Below, piece after piece: positions 7,506 to 15,029 of a stretch of DNA of 15,307 nucleotides. The notes under the pieces are model-generated. The model was not told the origin of the DNA. It worked only from the letters and a program-made list of their open reading frames with translations, and searched no databases. A program made the translations under genes and the position numbers. Origin of the DNA: an uncultured Bacilli bacterium (lineage in GTDB: Bacteria; Bacillota_I; Bacilli_A; RF39; UBA660). The stretch is from the NCBI GenBank assembly GCA_947584955.1, contig CANPWS010000010.1, forward strand, positions 1 to 15,307, read 5' to 3'. Position 1 is the first letter of the stretch. Each line of letters opens with the position of its first letter.

Positions 7506-8672
7506 TTAATCTCTACTATACAAATCTCTTGTATATACTTTATCTCTTATATCTTCAAGATTAAAATCTATTCTATTAGCAACTATAACATCACTTATTT
7601 CCTTAAACTTATCTATATCATTTACAACTTTACAATATGCAAATTCATCTTTATCAAGTGTTGGTTCATATATAACTATTTCAACTTTATGCTCTTTTAA
7701 GTTTTCTATTATAGTTTGAATAGCACTTGCTCTAAAGTTATCAGAATTTGTTTTCATAGTTAATCTATATATTCCTACTACTTTAGGATTTCTCTTCATA
7801 ATCATATCTGTAATATGTTGTTTTCTAGTATTATTAGATTCTACTATTGCCCAAATAAGATTTTGAGGAATATTATCATAGTTAGCAAGCAATTGTTTAG
7901 TATCTTTAGGTAAACAATATCCACCATATCCAAACGATGGATTATTATAATGATCTCCTATTCTTGGATCTAAACATACCCCATCGATTATATCTTTCGT
8001 ATTTAATCCTTTAATTTCAGCATAAGTATCTAATTCATTAAAATAAGATACTCGAAGTGCTAAATAAGTATTTGCAAAAAGTTTAACAGCTTCGGCTTCA
8101 GTGGAATTCATGAATCTAACTTCAATATCTGATTTTAAAGCACTATCTTTCAATAAATCTGCAAAAACTTTAGCTCTATCACTTTTTTCTCCAACAATTA
8201 TTCTAGACGGATATAGATTATCATATAAAGCATGACCTTCTCTTAAAAATTCAGGTGAAAACATAATATTATCTATATTATATTTTTTCTTTACATTTTC
8301 AATAAACCCAACAGGTATTGTTGATTTTATAACCATAGTTGCATTAATTTCCATATCTTTTACTTTCTTAATAATATCCTCAACACTTGATGTATCAAAG
8401 AAATTTTTTTCATCATCATAATTAGTTGGTGTACTAATTATAATAAAATCTGCACCATTAAAAGCATCTTTATAATCTAAAGTTGCTCTTAAATTAAGAT
8501 TCTTATCTTTAAAATACCTTTCGATATATTCATCTTTAATAGGTGAAATTCTCTTATTAATCATTTCTACTTTTTCAGGAACTATATCAAGTGCAACTAC
8601 TTCATTTTTTCCACTTAATAGAGTTGCCATTGATAATCCAACATAACCTGTTCCGGCTACTGCTATTTTCAT
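7506..8672 (-). CDS. ugd: UDP-glucose 6-dehydrogenase
   Basis: This 388-residue enzyme oxidises UDP-glucose to UDP-glucuronate with two NAD+ in the cytoplasm. The N-terminal Rossmann domain begins [13 protein letters not shown] (2-14). Other family motifs are STPTNYD at 80-86, STIPVGF at 117-123, [20 protein letters not shown] at 138-157, [20 protein letters not shown] at 194-213 with the conserved K197, and the catalytic cysteine C253 in [12 protein letters not shown] (250-261). The closest type is the HasB/Cap3A-like short form; a dehydrogenase for another UDP-hexose is possible but less likely. GAAGGGAG precedes the ATG, and a consensus promoter lies just upstream. Its product would feed glucuronate-using glycosyltransferases, the C5-epimerase downstream of transfer, and the 4-epimerase at 243-1202. 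Confidence 0.93.
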   Translation of the reverse strand: MKIAVAGTGYVGLSMATLLSGKNEVVALDIVPEKVEMINKRISPIKDEYIERYFKDKNLNLRATLDYKDAFNGADFIIISTPTNYDDEKNFFDTSSVEDIIKKVKDMEINATMVIKSTIPVGFIENVKKKYNIDNIMFSPEFLREGHALYDNLYPSRIIVGEKSDRAKVFADLLKDSALKSDIEVRFMNSTEAEAVKLFANTYLALRVSYFNELDTYAEIKGLNTKDIIDGVCLDPRIGDHYNNPSFGYGGYCLPKDTKQLLANYDNIPQNLIWAIVESNNTRKQHITDMIMKRNPKVVGIYRLTMKTNSDNFRASAIQTIIENLKEHKVEIVIYEPTLDKDEFAYCKVVNDIDKFKEISDVIVANRIDFNLEDIRDKVYTRDLYSRD

Positions 8673-8699
8673 ACAAACTTTCTCCCTTCAAACGTACAT

Positions 8700-8728
8700 A
8701 TTATACAATATTTTTATATAATATGCAA
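8700..8728 (-). promoter_or_regulatory. Sigma-A-type promoter of the UDP-glucose dehydrogenase gene
   Basis: A -35 TTGCAT (8728-8723) and a perfect -10 TATAAT (8705-8700) have the ideal 17-base spacing. The ATG is 27 bases past the -10, leaving a leader of about 20 bases with a GAAGGGAG ribosome binding site. It lies in the 96-base gap after the EpsG-like gene. No terminator hairpin is visible in that gap. Confidence 0.75.
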
Positions 8729-8768
8729 GTAACAATTGTTTTTTTAATTATTATATTAAATATTTTTA

Positions 8769-9920
8769 TTAAAAATTAAATTTATATGGTAATATCGCAT
8801 ATGAACTTCCAATCTTATATATAACAATTAATACCCATATTAAAACTCCAAGATAAGATATCATTTTATAACCTAATTTACTTTTAGGATCTTTTATTTT
8901 TTTATAAATAATATTATATATAAATCCCCATAAAATATATCTAGTTATGTCAAACATATAATATATTCTTGAACCACCACCAATAATTATAAAAAATGGT
9001 AAAATTGAAACCAAAAATACAAACAATTTATAATAAATAATTGAATTAGTATTTTTCATGTCATTACATAAATCATTTGAAAAAATCAAAGCAGTTACTG
9101 CTAACAATAAACAAGGAAAATATCCTATAAAAGAAAATTTTGAATCTACGTATGCTTTAAAACCAGTTTCTAACAATATTTTTTTCAATAATGGAACAAA
9201 CAAAAGTGAAATTGATATTACAATGATATAATATAAAAACATAAAAATCCTTTTTTTTAATAATTTGTCATTGAATAATTTATTGAATATAACAAAAAAC
9301 AAAAAAATTAAAGTTATATAATGATTAAAAAAGGCAATTATAATCAATAATAGATACATTAAATTTTTTTTTGATTTAAATTTTTCAATAGCCAAATAAA
9401 CTATAGAAATAGCTAAAGCATTTCTAATTAGATTAAAACTTTTTAGATAAGGTAATATTAATAATGGAGTAATTATAAAAGCATTATTTCTATTACAATT
9501 TTTTAAAAAAACTTTAGAAAATGAATATATGATAATAGAATAAATTATCATAAATAATATGCTATAATTTTTAGTAACTTTACCAATATAATACAAAAAA
9601 TTATAAAATAAATATTCTTTACCTGATAAAGTTAAAATATTACTTATTGAAAAAGGAATCTTTGATCCATTAAGAAAATATAAAATATAATGACCTGCAT
9701 CAATTCCTCCATATAAGATACTGACTTTTCTAAAACTTGCAATAAAAAGTAAAATTAAAAACAGAAAACCATAAGTAATAAATTTCATATTAATACGTTT
9801 ACCTGAAATTTTTAACACCCTATTTTTGTCTATAGATTTAAAAACAGAATCAAAACAAAAAGATATTATGATAGCAAGAATTAAATAAAATACCATAGAT
9901 AAATATTTTTCATTACTCAT
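8769..9920 (-). CDS. EpsG-family (Wzy-type) polysaccharide polymerase
   Basis: This 383-residue integral membrane protein has about ten predicted spans. After the first two helices comes ASFRKVSILYGGIDAGHYIL (61-80). This fits the EpsG-family pattern of an arginine, then G-x-D and a tyrosine on the outer loop. The rest is hydrophobic helices broken by Lys/Asn-rich loops. EpsG-like proteins are taken as the polymerase that joins repeat units outside the membrane. They are recognised by topology and a few residues, so the assignment rests partly on locus context: it is the only polymerase candidate here. AGGAGGAG lies just before the ATG, and the gap to the upstream GT4 gene is only 15 bases. 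Confidence 0.82.
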   Translation of the reverse strand: MSNEKYLSMVFYLILAIIISFCFDSVFKSIDKNRVLKISGKRINMKFITYGFLFLILLFIASFRKVSILYGGIDAGHYILYFLNGSKIPFSISNILTLSGKEYLFYNFLYYIGKVTKNYSILFMIIYSIIIYSFSKVFLKNCNRNNAFIITPLLILPYLKSFNLIRNALAISIVYLAIEKFKSKKNLMYLLLIIIAFFNHYITLIFLFFVIFNKLFNDKLLKKRIFMFLYYIIVISISLLFVPLLKKILLETGFKAYVDSKFSFIGYFPCLLLAVTALIFSNDLCNDMKNTNSIIYYKLFVFLVSILPFFIIIGGGSRIYYMFDITRYILWGFIYNIIYKKIKDPKSKLGYKMISYLGVLIWVLIVIYKIGSSYAILPYKFNF

Positions 9921-9935
9921 AACTCCTCCTACAAA

Positions 9936-11030
9936 TTAATCATTAAAGATTATTTTTTCAAATGTTAATACTACATCATCAATATTATAATGATTATCAT
10001 ATAAAAATTTAACAACATCACTTCTATTACTTTTTTCTAGTTTTATTTCCTTACTCCATTCTTTAGGCGAATCTTGTAATGATTTAAACTTAACTTTATT
10101 AGTTAAATTACATTCTTTAGTAATTGTATCAGATACAAGACACTCTAATCCAGATGCTTGGGCTTCAATAACAACATTTGGCATTCCCTCATATAATGAT
10201 GGAAACACCAAATAATCAATAGCAGAGTAAATTTGACTTGTTTTATTAGAAGGACCATAAAAAATAATCTTATTATATATATTAAGCTCTTTAGCATAAT
10301 CCTTTATTTCATTTTCTAATTCACCAATTCCAATTAGTAAAAGTAAACTATTACTATTTTTCTTTAAAAATTCTTTAAAAATATCTAATAAAAATTTATG
10401 ATTTTTTTGTTTGGAAAATCTTCCAATGTGTCCAATTAAAAATTCATTTTTTAATCCTAATTCTTTTCTAATTTTTTTCCTATTTTCTTCTGAATATTCA
10501 TAATCTTTTATTTCTAACCCATTATTCAACAAATAAAATTTTTTATTTTTTACTACTCGCTTACCAAACATAAATAAAGCTGCTTCAGTTGATGGTGCTA
10601 TCTTTACATTAGTAATTAGATTCGCAAATGGCCTAAAAACATAATGAATTAATAATGATAGCTTTGAATTACCAGGATTTGTATTACTTGATCTAAATGC
10701 AATTTTTTTAGCTCCTCCTAACCTTGCTGCTAAAAGCTCTAAAGTTGATAATGAATGTTGTGAAACCCTTAAAACGTATTTATAATCGTTATTTTTAACA
10801 ATATTTTTTATATCTAAAAAATTCTTAATTGGATTTTTTATTTTAGGAGTAATTCTATAAATCTTACCTCCTAAATCCAATATTTCTTTTTCGTAAAATC
10901 CTTCTTGGATAGAAGCAACACAAAAATCCATTTGATACTTTGATTTATCAAATTTACGATACATCTTCATCAAAAATGTTTCAGCTCCACCTGCATTCAT
11001 ATTTCCTACTATACATAATAATTTTTTCAT
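9936..11030 (-). CDS. GT4-family glycosyltransferase (EpsF-like)
   Basis: This 364-residue GT-B enzyme likely adds a sugar to the growing lipid-linked repeat. The N-terminal KKLLCIVGNMNAGGAETFLM (2-21) has the GGAE acceptor loop common to EpsF-like capsule transferases, and MDFCVAS follows. The nucleotide-sugar side shows GHIGRFSKQKNH at 200-211, LLLIGIGELENE at about 230-241, and the EX7E motif E281-GMPNVVI-E289 in FPSLYEGMPNVVIEAQASG. The length is typical and there is no signal peptide. It starts 7 bases after the C5-epimerase stop with a weaker AGTGAG site, which suggests coupling to that gene. A role next to the uronate in the repeat is suggested only by this position. Confidence 0.9.
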   Translation of the reverse strand: MKKLLCIVGNMNAGGAETFLMKMYRKFDKSKYQMDFCVASIQEGFYEKEILDLGGKIYRITPKIKNPIKNFLDIKNIVKNNDYKYVLRVSQHSLSTLELLAARLGGAKKIAFRSSNTNPGNSKLSLLIHYVFRPFANLITNVKIAPSTEAALFMFGKRVVKNKKFYLLNNGLEIKDYEYSEENRKKIRKELGLKNEFLIGHIGRFSKQKNHKFLLDIFKEFLKKNSNSLLLLIGIGELENEIKDYAKELNIYNKIIFYGPSNKTSQIYSAIDYLVFPSLYEGMPNVVIEAQASGLECLVSDTITKECNLTNKVKFKSLQDSPKEWSKEIKLEKSNRSDVVKFLYDNHYNIDDVVLTFEKIIFND

Positions 11031-11037
11031 ATAAATC

Positions 11038-11937
11038 TCACTTTTCTTTTATTTTTTGTATTGCTTTAATAATAAAAGCTTTTGTTTTATAAAATATATT
11101 TTTTTCATAATTTTCAAATCTAATAGCATAATCTTTAAATATTTCTTCACCAGATAACTCAGCTAAAACATATAATTGCTTGCTATGCAATTTATGATAA
11201 AAAGGGCTTGCTATTCTTTTTTCACAATCATATTTACTCCAATACCCAAGATCATAATCTTTTATACTATTTTTTAAAGTTTTAATAGTTTTATTATAAA
11301 CAATTTTAATGTTTTTATCATCTGAAATTAACATATAGTCATAAACACCAAATATAGAAAATATCCATCCATTTAAAATTACAGGATTACAAGGCTTTTC
11401 CATAAATATTATTCCTTCTTCTTTATCGTATAAAGTAGTTCCACCTTCTTGATAAGATTTTATCATAAAATTCCATGCTTTCTTTATATTTTCCAAGTAT
11501 TTTTTATCATTTAATTCAATATAAGCCCTTACTAAAAGAGAAATCCCCTCTCCTTGGGCCATTGAAGAATATGGATTTTTACATTCAAAAGTTTTCCATC
11601 CTCCATTTTCATCTTGATTATTTATTGCCCAATTTACACAATTTTTAAATCTTTTTAAATACTCTTTTTCTTTTGTTAATAAGTATAAATCATATGCACC
11701 TAATCCATATTGAAATATTTCTATAGAAAAAAAATTTTCTGTATTATCAGGCATTTTCTGTTTTGGAAGTTCATCTATTCCTAAATTTCTTCTTGTAACT
11801 TTTTCGGTCAAATCATTATAATATCCCAAAACTTTGTTTTTATTATAAATTTTTCCTATACCCTGATTAACATGGGAAATGCTTTTACCTGTAATCATCT
11901 TAGTCCATTTTTTTATATTATATAATGTTAGTGCCAT
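11038..11937 (-). CDS. D-glucuronyl C5-epimerase family protein
   Basis: This 299-residue protein matches the C-terminal catalytic domain of D-glucuronyl C5-epimerase, which inverts C5 of glucuronic acid residues within a glycan to give iduronic acid. Motifs seen in order are NQDENGGWKTFE at 107-118, PYSSMAQGEGISLLVRAY at 122-139, ILNGWIFSIFGVYDYML at 187-203, DLGYWSKYD at 229-237, and SPFYHKLHSKQLYVLAELSG at 244-263. The tyrosines around these motifs are the likely active site. The protein lacks the long N-terminal region and membrane anchor of animal enzymes and has no signal peptide, so it probably acts in the cytoplasm on the lipid-linked repeat. ATG 11937 is chosen because GAGGAGG lies seven bases upstream. 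A TTG one codon earlier is possible. It overlaps the upstream GT4 stop by one base (TGATG), so translation is coupled. Confidence 0.85.
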   Translation of the reverse strand: MALTLYNIKKWTKMITGKSISHVNQGIGKIYNKNKVLGYYNDLTEKVTRRNLGIDELPKQKMPDNTENFFSIEIFQYGLGAYDLYLLTKEKEYLKRFKNCVNWAINNQDENGGWKTFECKNPYSSMAQGEGISLLVRAYIELNDKKYLENIKKAWNFMIKSYQEGGTTLYDKEEGIIFMEKPCNPVILNGWIFSIFGVYDYMLISDDKNIKIVYNKTIKTLKNSIKDYDLGYWSKYDCEKRIASPFYHKLHSKQLYVLAELSGEEIFKDYAIRFENYEKNIFYKTKAFIIKAIQKIKEK

Positions 11938-12986
11938 CAATTAACCTCCTCTATTTCATCAAAAAATATTTTCATTACATTATTTGGCAAATATCTTTTA
12001 GCTTCCATAATACAATTACTACGCATTTTGTATATTTTTTTTTGATTTTTATAGCAATAAATTAGTTTATCACAAACTTCATTTATACCTTTTACTGAAA
12101 CTTTAAATCCAGTAAAATTTTCTTTCAAAACTTCAAAATTACAATTCCAATCAGTCGCAATAACAGGGGTTCCAGAGCAAAAAGCATCAATTATTGTACC
12201 TGGAAATCCTTCATTACTCCAATAAGTTAAAAATAACATTAAATCATAATTATGAATTTTTGAAGAAGATTCACTTGATGGAACAAGTCCTTTATAATTT
12301 ATAAAATCAGGAAGTTCTTTTACTATTTTTTCAAAATTTTCAGCATAATCATTATCAGGTTTTCCATAAATATCTAATACAAATATATCTTTGCCAATTT
12401 TCTTATTTGCTAATTTAACAGCCTCAATAGCATCTTCTATTCCTTTTTCTTTTCGAATTCTAGTAAAAGTACATAATTTTATTTTTTCTTTTTCTTGATA
12501 TTTTTCTACATCTTCATAAATTTTTATTTTTTTAAAATTAGGTAATACTTCAACATTATTAAATCCTCTTTTATTATACTCATCCTTCATTCCTTGTGTT
12601 TCAACATATATTTTATTAAATTTCATTGCTATTTTTTTTATAAACTTCTTTTTATCATAAACCTGATATCTCGTTCCTCCTATTACAAAATCATATAATT
12701 TTCTTTTGTAAAAAAAATTAAAAATATTAATTAACGGCAGAATAATATTATAACCTCTTGTAGATACAATTAAAATGAAAATATCATTATTTTTTAACAA
12801 TTTGTTAATACCATATATAAGTTTAAAAGGATTATGAGAATTTTTATAAGTATCAAACTTATTAATTTTTTTATTATAACGTTCTTCTATTAAGTTTGAA
12901 ATTTCTTTGGTTTTAACTGTCTGACCATCAAAAAAATCTTTATTTCCTCCAAAATGACCACATATTCCAATTTTTACATTATTCAT
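11937..12986 (-). CDS. GT4-family glycosyltransferase
   Basis: This protein of 349 residues is a GT-B glycosyltransferase of the capsule type. It starts NNVKIGICGHFGGNKDFFDG, where GHFGG and GQTVKT form the N-terminal loop. The donor domain has CTFTRIRKEKGIEDAIEAV at 172-190, FVLDIYGKPD at 202-211, and NEGFPGTIIDAFCSGTPVIA (258-277), a close match to the GFPGTI-x-DA-F-x-G-x-PVI-A block of this subgroup. In it a D replaces the second glutamate of the usual EX7E motif. ATG 12986 is preferred because GAAGGGA lies nine bases upstream; in-frame TTG 13004 and ATG 12995 have no ribosome binding site. It is 30 bases after the GT2 gene and overlaps the epimerase gene by one base. Donor sugar is unknown; being coupled to the C5-epimerase, it could be the glucuronosyl transferase. 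Confidence 0.87.
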   Translation of the reverse strand: MNNVKIGICGHFGGNKDFFDGQTVKTKEISNLIEERYNKKINKFDTYKNSHNPFKLIYGINKLLKNNDIFILIVSTRGYNIILPLINIFNFFYKRKLYDFVIGGTRYQVYDKKKFIKKIAMKFNKIYVETQGMKDEYNKRGFNNVEVLPNFKKIKIYEDVEKYQEKEKIKLCTFTRIRKEKGIEDAIEAVKLANKKIGKDIFVLDIYGKPDNDYAENFEKIVKELPDFINYKGLVPSSESSSKIHNYDLMLFLTYWSNEGFPGTIIDAFCSGTPVIATDWNCNFEVLKENFTGFKVSVKGINEVCDKLIYCYKNQKKIYKMRSNCIMEAKRYLPNNVMKIFFDEIEEVN

Positions 12987-13016
12987 AAACAACATTCCCT
13001 TCAAGTATTATAAATA

Positions 13017-14171
13017 TTATCTAGTACTTTCAGCTTTTTCCCAAAAAGGCTTAGATTTACCAGTAATCATATTATAAACACCAATTATTTCAGCCAAAAC
13101 GGTTATACAATAATAATGACAAAAATTGAATATCTTATTATTAAATTTAAACAATTGTTTTAAAATTGCAAAAGTATAAACAATGATTTGTGGAACTAAA
13201 AATATTAAATAAAAATAATTATTAACCAATATTATATTCGTAATAAACATTAATATATGTGCTAACCATAATAAATTTCTGCAGGTTCTATGTCCGAAAT
13301 AGAAATAAGTAAACCATTTGTATTTAAATATATTTAAGATACTGATAGATGGTAATATTCCTGATAATATTTCTCTTTTAATTCTTATTTTTCTTTTAAA
13401 TTCATCTTCAACAGTTTCACCAGCTTTTTCATAAGCAATAGCATTATGATTAGCAATTGCCTTTTTTCCTTTTAGTGCATAATATAATGGCATAGCAGAA
13501 TCATGGCATTGAATTGGTGGAAAATCAACATATTCACTATTAATACATGCATATAATGCACCATTTCCTCCTGTTATAGTTTGGATATTAGACTCTATTT
13601 CTCTTATTTTTATATCCATATTCCAATACGTATCTTCCATATTACTTGTTGCACTATCTAAACTATTAGTATAAATAAGTCTACCTGTAACATACATTAC
13701 ATTCTCAGTAAAAGAAGAAACTAATTCTTTTATAGCATTTTCTTTTATCATAGAATTTGCATCAGTCATTACTAAAATTTCACTTTTTACAGTTTTTTGA
13801 GCCTCATTTTGAGCATTTGTTTTTCCTTTTCGTTCATTTACTTTATATAATCTTATATTATATTTTTTGTTATTTTTTATAAACTTTTCTACTATTTCAT
13901 TGGTTTTATCTGTACTATTATCAGATGAAACAAGAATTTCTAATTTATCTTTTGGATAATCCAATTTTATAGCATTTTCTAATTTCTGCTGTATTACTTT
14001 TTCTTCATTATGAGCAACAATCATTAATGTAACTGTTGGTTCATAATTTTCTCTTTTTTTATTTTTCCTTTTAATTATTTTTCCTAATAATAATATGGAT
14101 AATGAGTATCCTATGTTTGAAAATACAATAATAAAAAATGAAATCCAAAATATTACTTTAATTATAATCAT
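13017..14171 (-). CDS. Membrane GT2-family glycosyltransferase
   Basis: This 384-residue processive-type GT2 protein has an N-terminal membrane helix (about 4-30), a cytoplasmic GT-A domain, and several C-terminal helices (about 285-365). The catalytic domain shows TVTLMIVAHNEEKV (46-59), VSSDNSTDKTNE (81-92) with D84, the metal-binding TDANS (136-140), TGGNGALYA (200-208), CHDSAM (222-227) with the candidate base D224, and KRKIRIKREI (259-268) in the place of the Q/R-x-x-R-W motif. It resembles the cellulose synthase/IcaA-like group, here more likely adding one sugar to the repeat. GGTAGGTGAT stands before the ATG. It follows the 30-codon orphan frame and precedes the GT4 gene. Whether it adds the second sugar or, lacking a visible initiating transferase, acts earlier is not clear. 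Confidence 0.87.
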   Translation of the reverse strand: MIIIKVIFWISFFIIVFSNIGYSLSILLLGKIIKRKNKKRENYEPTVTLMIVAHNEEKVIQQKLENAIKLDYPKDKLEILVSSDNSTDKTNEIVEKFIKNNKKYNIRLYKVNERKGKTNAQNEAQKTVKSEILVMTDANSMIKENAIKELVSSFTENVMYVTGRLIYTNSLDSATSNMEDTYWNMDIKIREIESNIQTITGGNGALYACINSEYVDFPPIQCHDSAMPLYYALKGKKAIANHNAIAYEKAGETVEDEFKRKIRIKREILSGILPSISILNIFKYKWFTYFYFGHRTCRNLLWLAHILMFITNIILVNNYFYLIFLVPQIIVYTFAILKQLFKFNNKIFNFCHYYCITVLAEIIGVYNMITGKSKPFWEKAESTR

Positions 14172-14195
14172 AAATTATCACCTACCTATATATTT

Positions 14196-14288
14196 TTAAA
14201 TACTTCCATATAATGGAAAATATTTAGAAGTTTTATCAAAGTTCTTCTCTTTCTCTCTTATAAAATCAATTACCTTTAAATCTTCCAT
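14196..14288 (-). CDS. Thirty-residue orphan reading frame, possible remnant of the initiating sugar transferase gene
   Basis: AGGAGG overlaps the CpsB stop and lies five bases before the ATG at 14288-14286. The frame encodes 30 residues: MEDLKVIDFIREKEKNF, then DKTSKYFPLYGSI, with a TAA stop. I do not recognise it as a complete protein. It is short, polar and has no membrane segment. It stands where many Firmicute capsule loci carry the undecaprenyl-phosphate sugar-1-phosphate transferase (after CpsB/CpsD), and no such enzyme is seen elsewhere in the window. It could be the 5' stub of that gene left by a deletion, a small leader peptide, or a genuine small protein. The strong ribosome binding site shows it is, or recently was, translated. 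Confidence 0.5.
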   Translation of the reverse strand: MEDLKVIDFIREKEKNFDKTSKYFPLYGSI

Positions 14289-14297
14289 GAAATCCTC

Positions 14298-15029
14298 CTA
14301 AATTTTTTTTTCTAATTTTATATTATTTACTACCTTATCAAAATTTCTTTCTAATAAATCTTTTACTTTATCTTTACTCTTTACTATTTTTAAAAGTTTC
14401 TTTTCAGCTTTTGCTAAGTAATATTCACTTTTTTCATGATGAATATCACTAGCTAAAAACTGAATATAATCTTTTTTTAATAATTCTATCAGAGTTTCTT
14501 CTGCATCTTCTCCATATTTACCAAGTAAACTTTTGAAGTTTCCTTGCATTAAAACTCCTATACCAAGAAAATCTTCTATTTTACTAGGATCTTCTTGAAT
14601 ATAAGTATATCTTTCAGGATGAGCTAGAATTACTATATAACCTTTATTAATCAATTTTTTAAATATATTAATAGCATCATTTTCTTCTCTTGTTAAAGGA
14701 AGTTCTACTAATATATATCTTGAATCATTTAAAGTTTTAATTTCATTATTATTAATTAAAGAAATAATATCTGAATCTATATAAACTTCATTACCCAAAT
14801 AAAGAGCTATCTTGATGTTTTCTTTTTTCATTTTTTCTTTAAGATCCTCTAATAGCTCTTTCTTTTTCTCATTATTACAAGCAAATTTGCTATTTTTTAT
14901 ATAATGTGGAGTTAACATAATATCAGTAACTCCTGCCTTTTGAGCTTTTTTTAATATTGTAATACTTTCTTCAAGTGATTTACTACCATCATCAATTCCC
15001 ATTAGGATATGTGAATGTAAATCTTTCAC
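14298..15029 (-). CDS. cpsB: CpsB/CapC-type PHP-family protein-tyrosine phosphatase
   Basis: This 243-residue metal-dependent phosphatase removes phosphate from the tyrosine-rich tail of the CpsD kinase and so controls polymer length and export. Metal ligands of the PHP domain are visible: H5 and H7 in DLHSHILMGIDDG (3-15), the acidic D13/D14, H42 in LTPHYI, E81 in GNEVYID, H137 in ILAHPERY, and D195/H197 in ASDIHHEK. The length is that of CpsB/YwqE. The start is GTG (15029-15027), immediately after the TAG stop of the kinase gene with no gap. A weak GGTGA site lies within the kinase's last codons, so translation depends on the upstream gene. The soluble protein has no signal peptide. The usual partner, a Wzc/CpsC-like membrane activator, would lie beyond the right edge. 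Confidence 0.92.
   Translation of the reverse strand: MKDLHSHILMGIDDGSKSLEESITILKKAQKAGVTDIMLTPHYIKNSKFACNNEKKKELLEDLKEKMKKENIKIALYLGNEVYIDSDIISLINNNEIKTLNDSRYILVELPLTREENDAINIFKKLINKGYIVILAHPERYTYIQEDPSKIEDFLGIGVLMQGNFKSLLGKYGEDAEETLIELLKKDYIQFLASDIHHEKSEYYLAKAEKKLLKIVKSKDKVKDLLERNFDKVVNNIKLEKKI

Noticed and set aside
7497..7700. Plus-strand open frame over the end of the UDP-glucose dehydrogenase gene
   Set aside because: The Ile/Tyr/Phe-rich product is a typical artefact of AT-rich antisense DNA.
8591..8779. Plus-strand open frame over the dehydrogenase start and its promoter
   Set aside because: It runs across a consensus promoter of the minus-strand gene and has no recognisable product.
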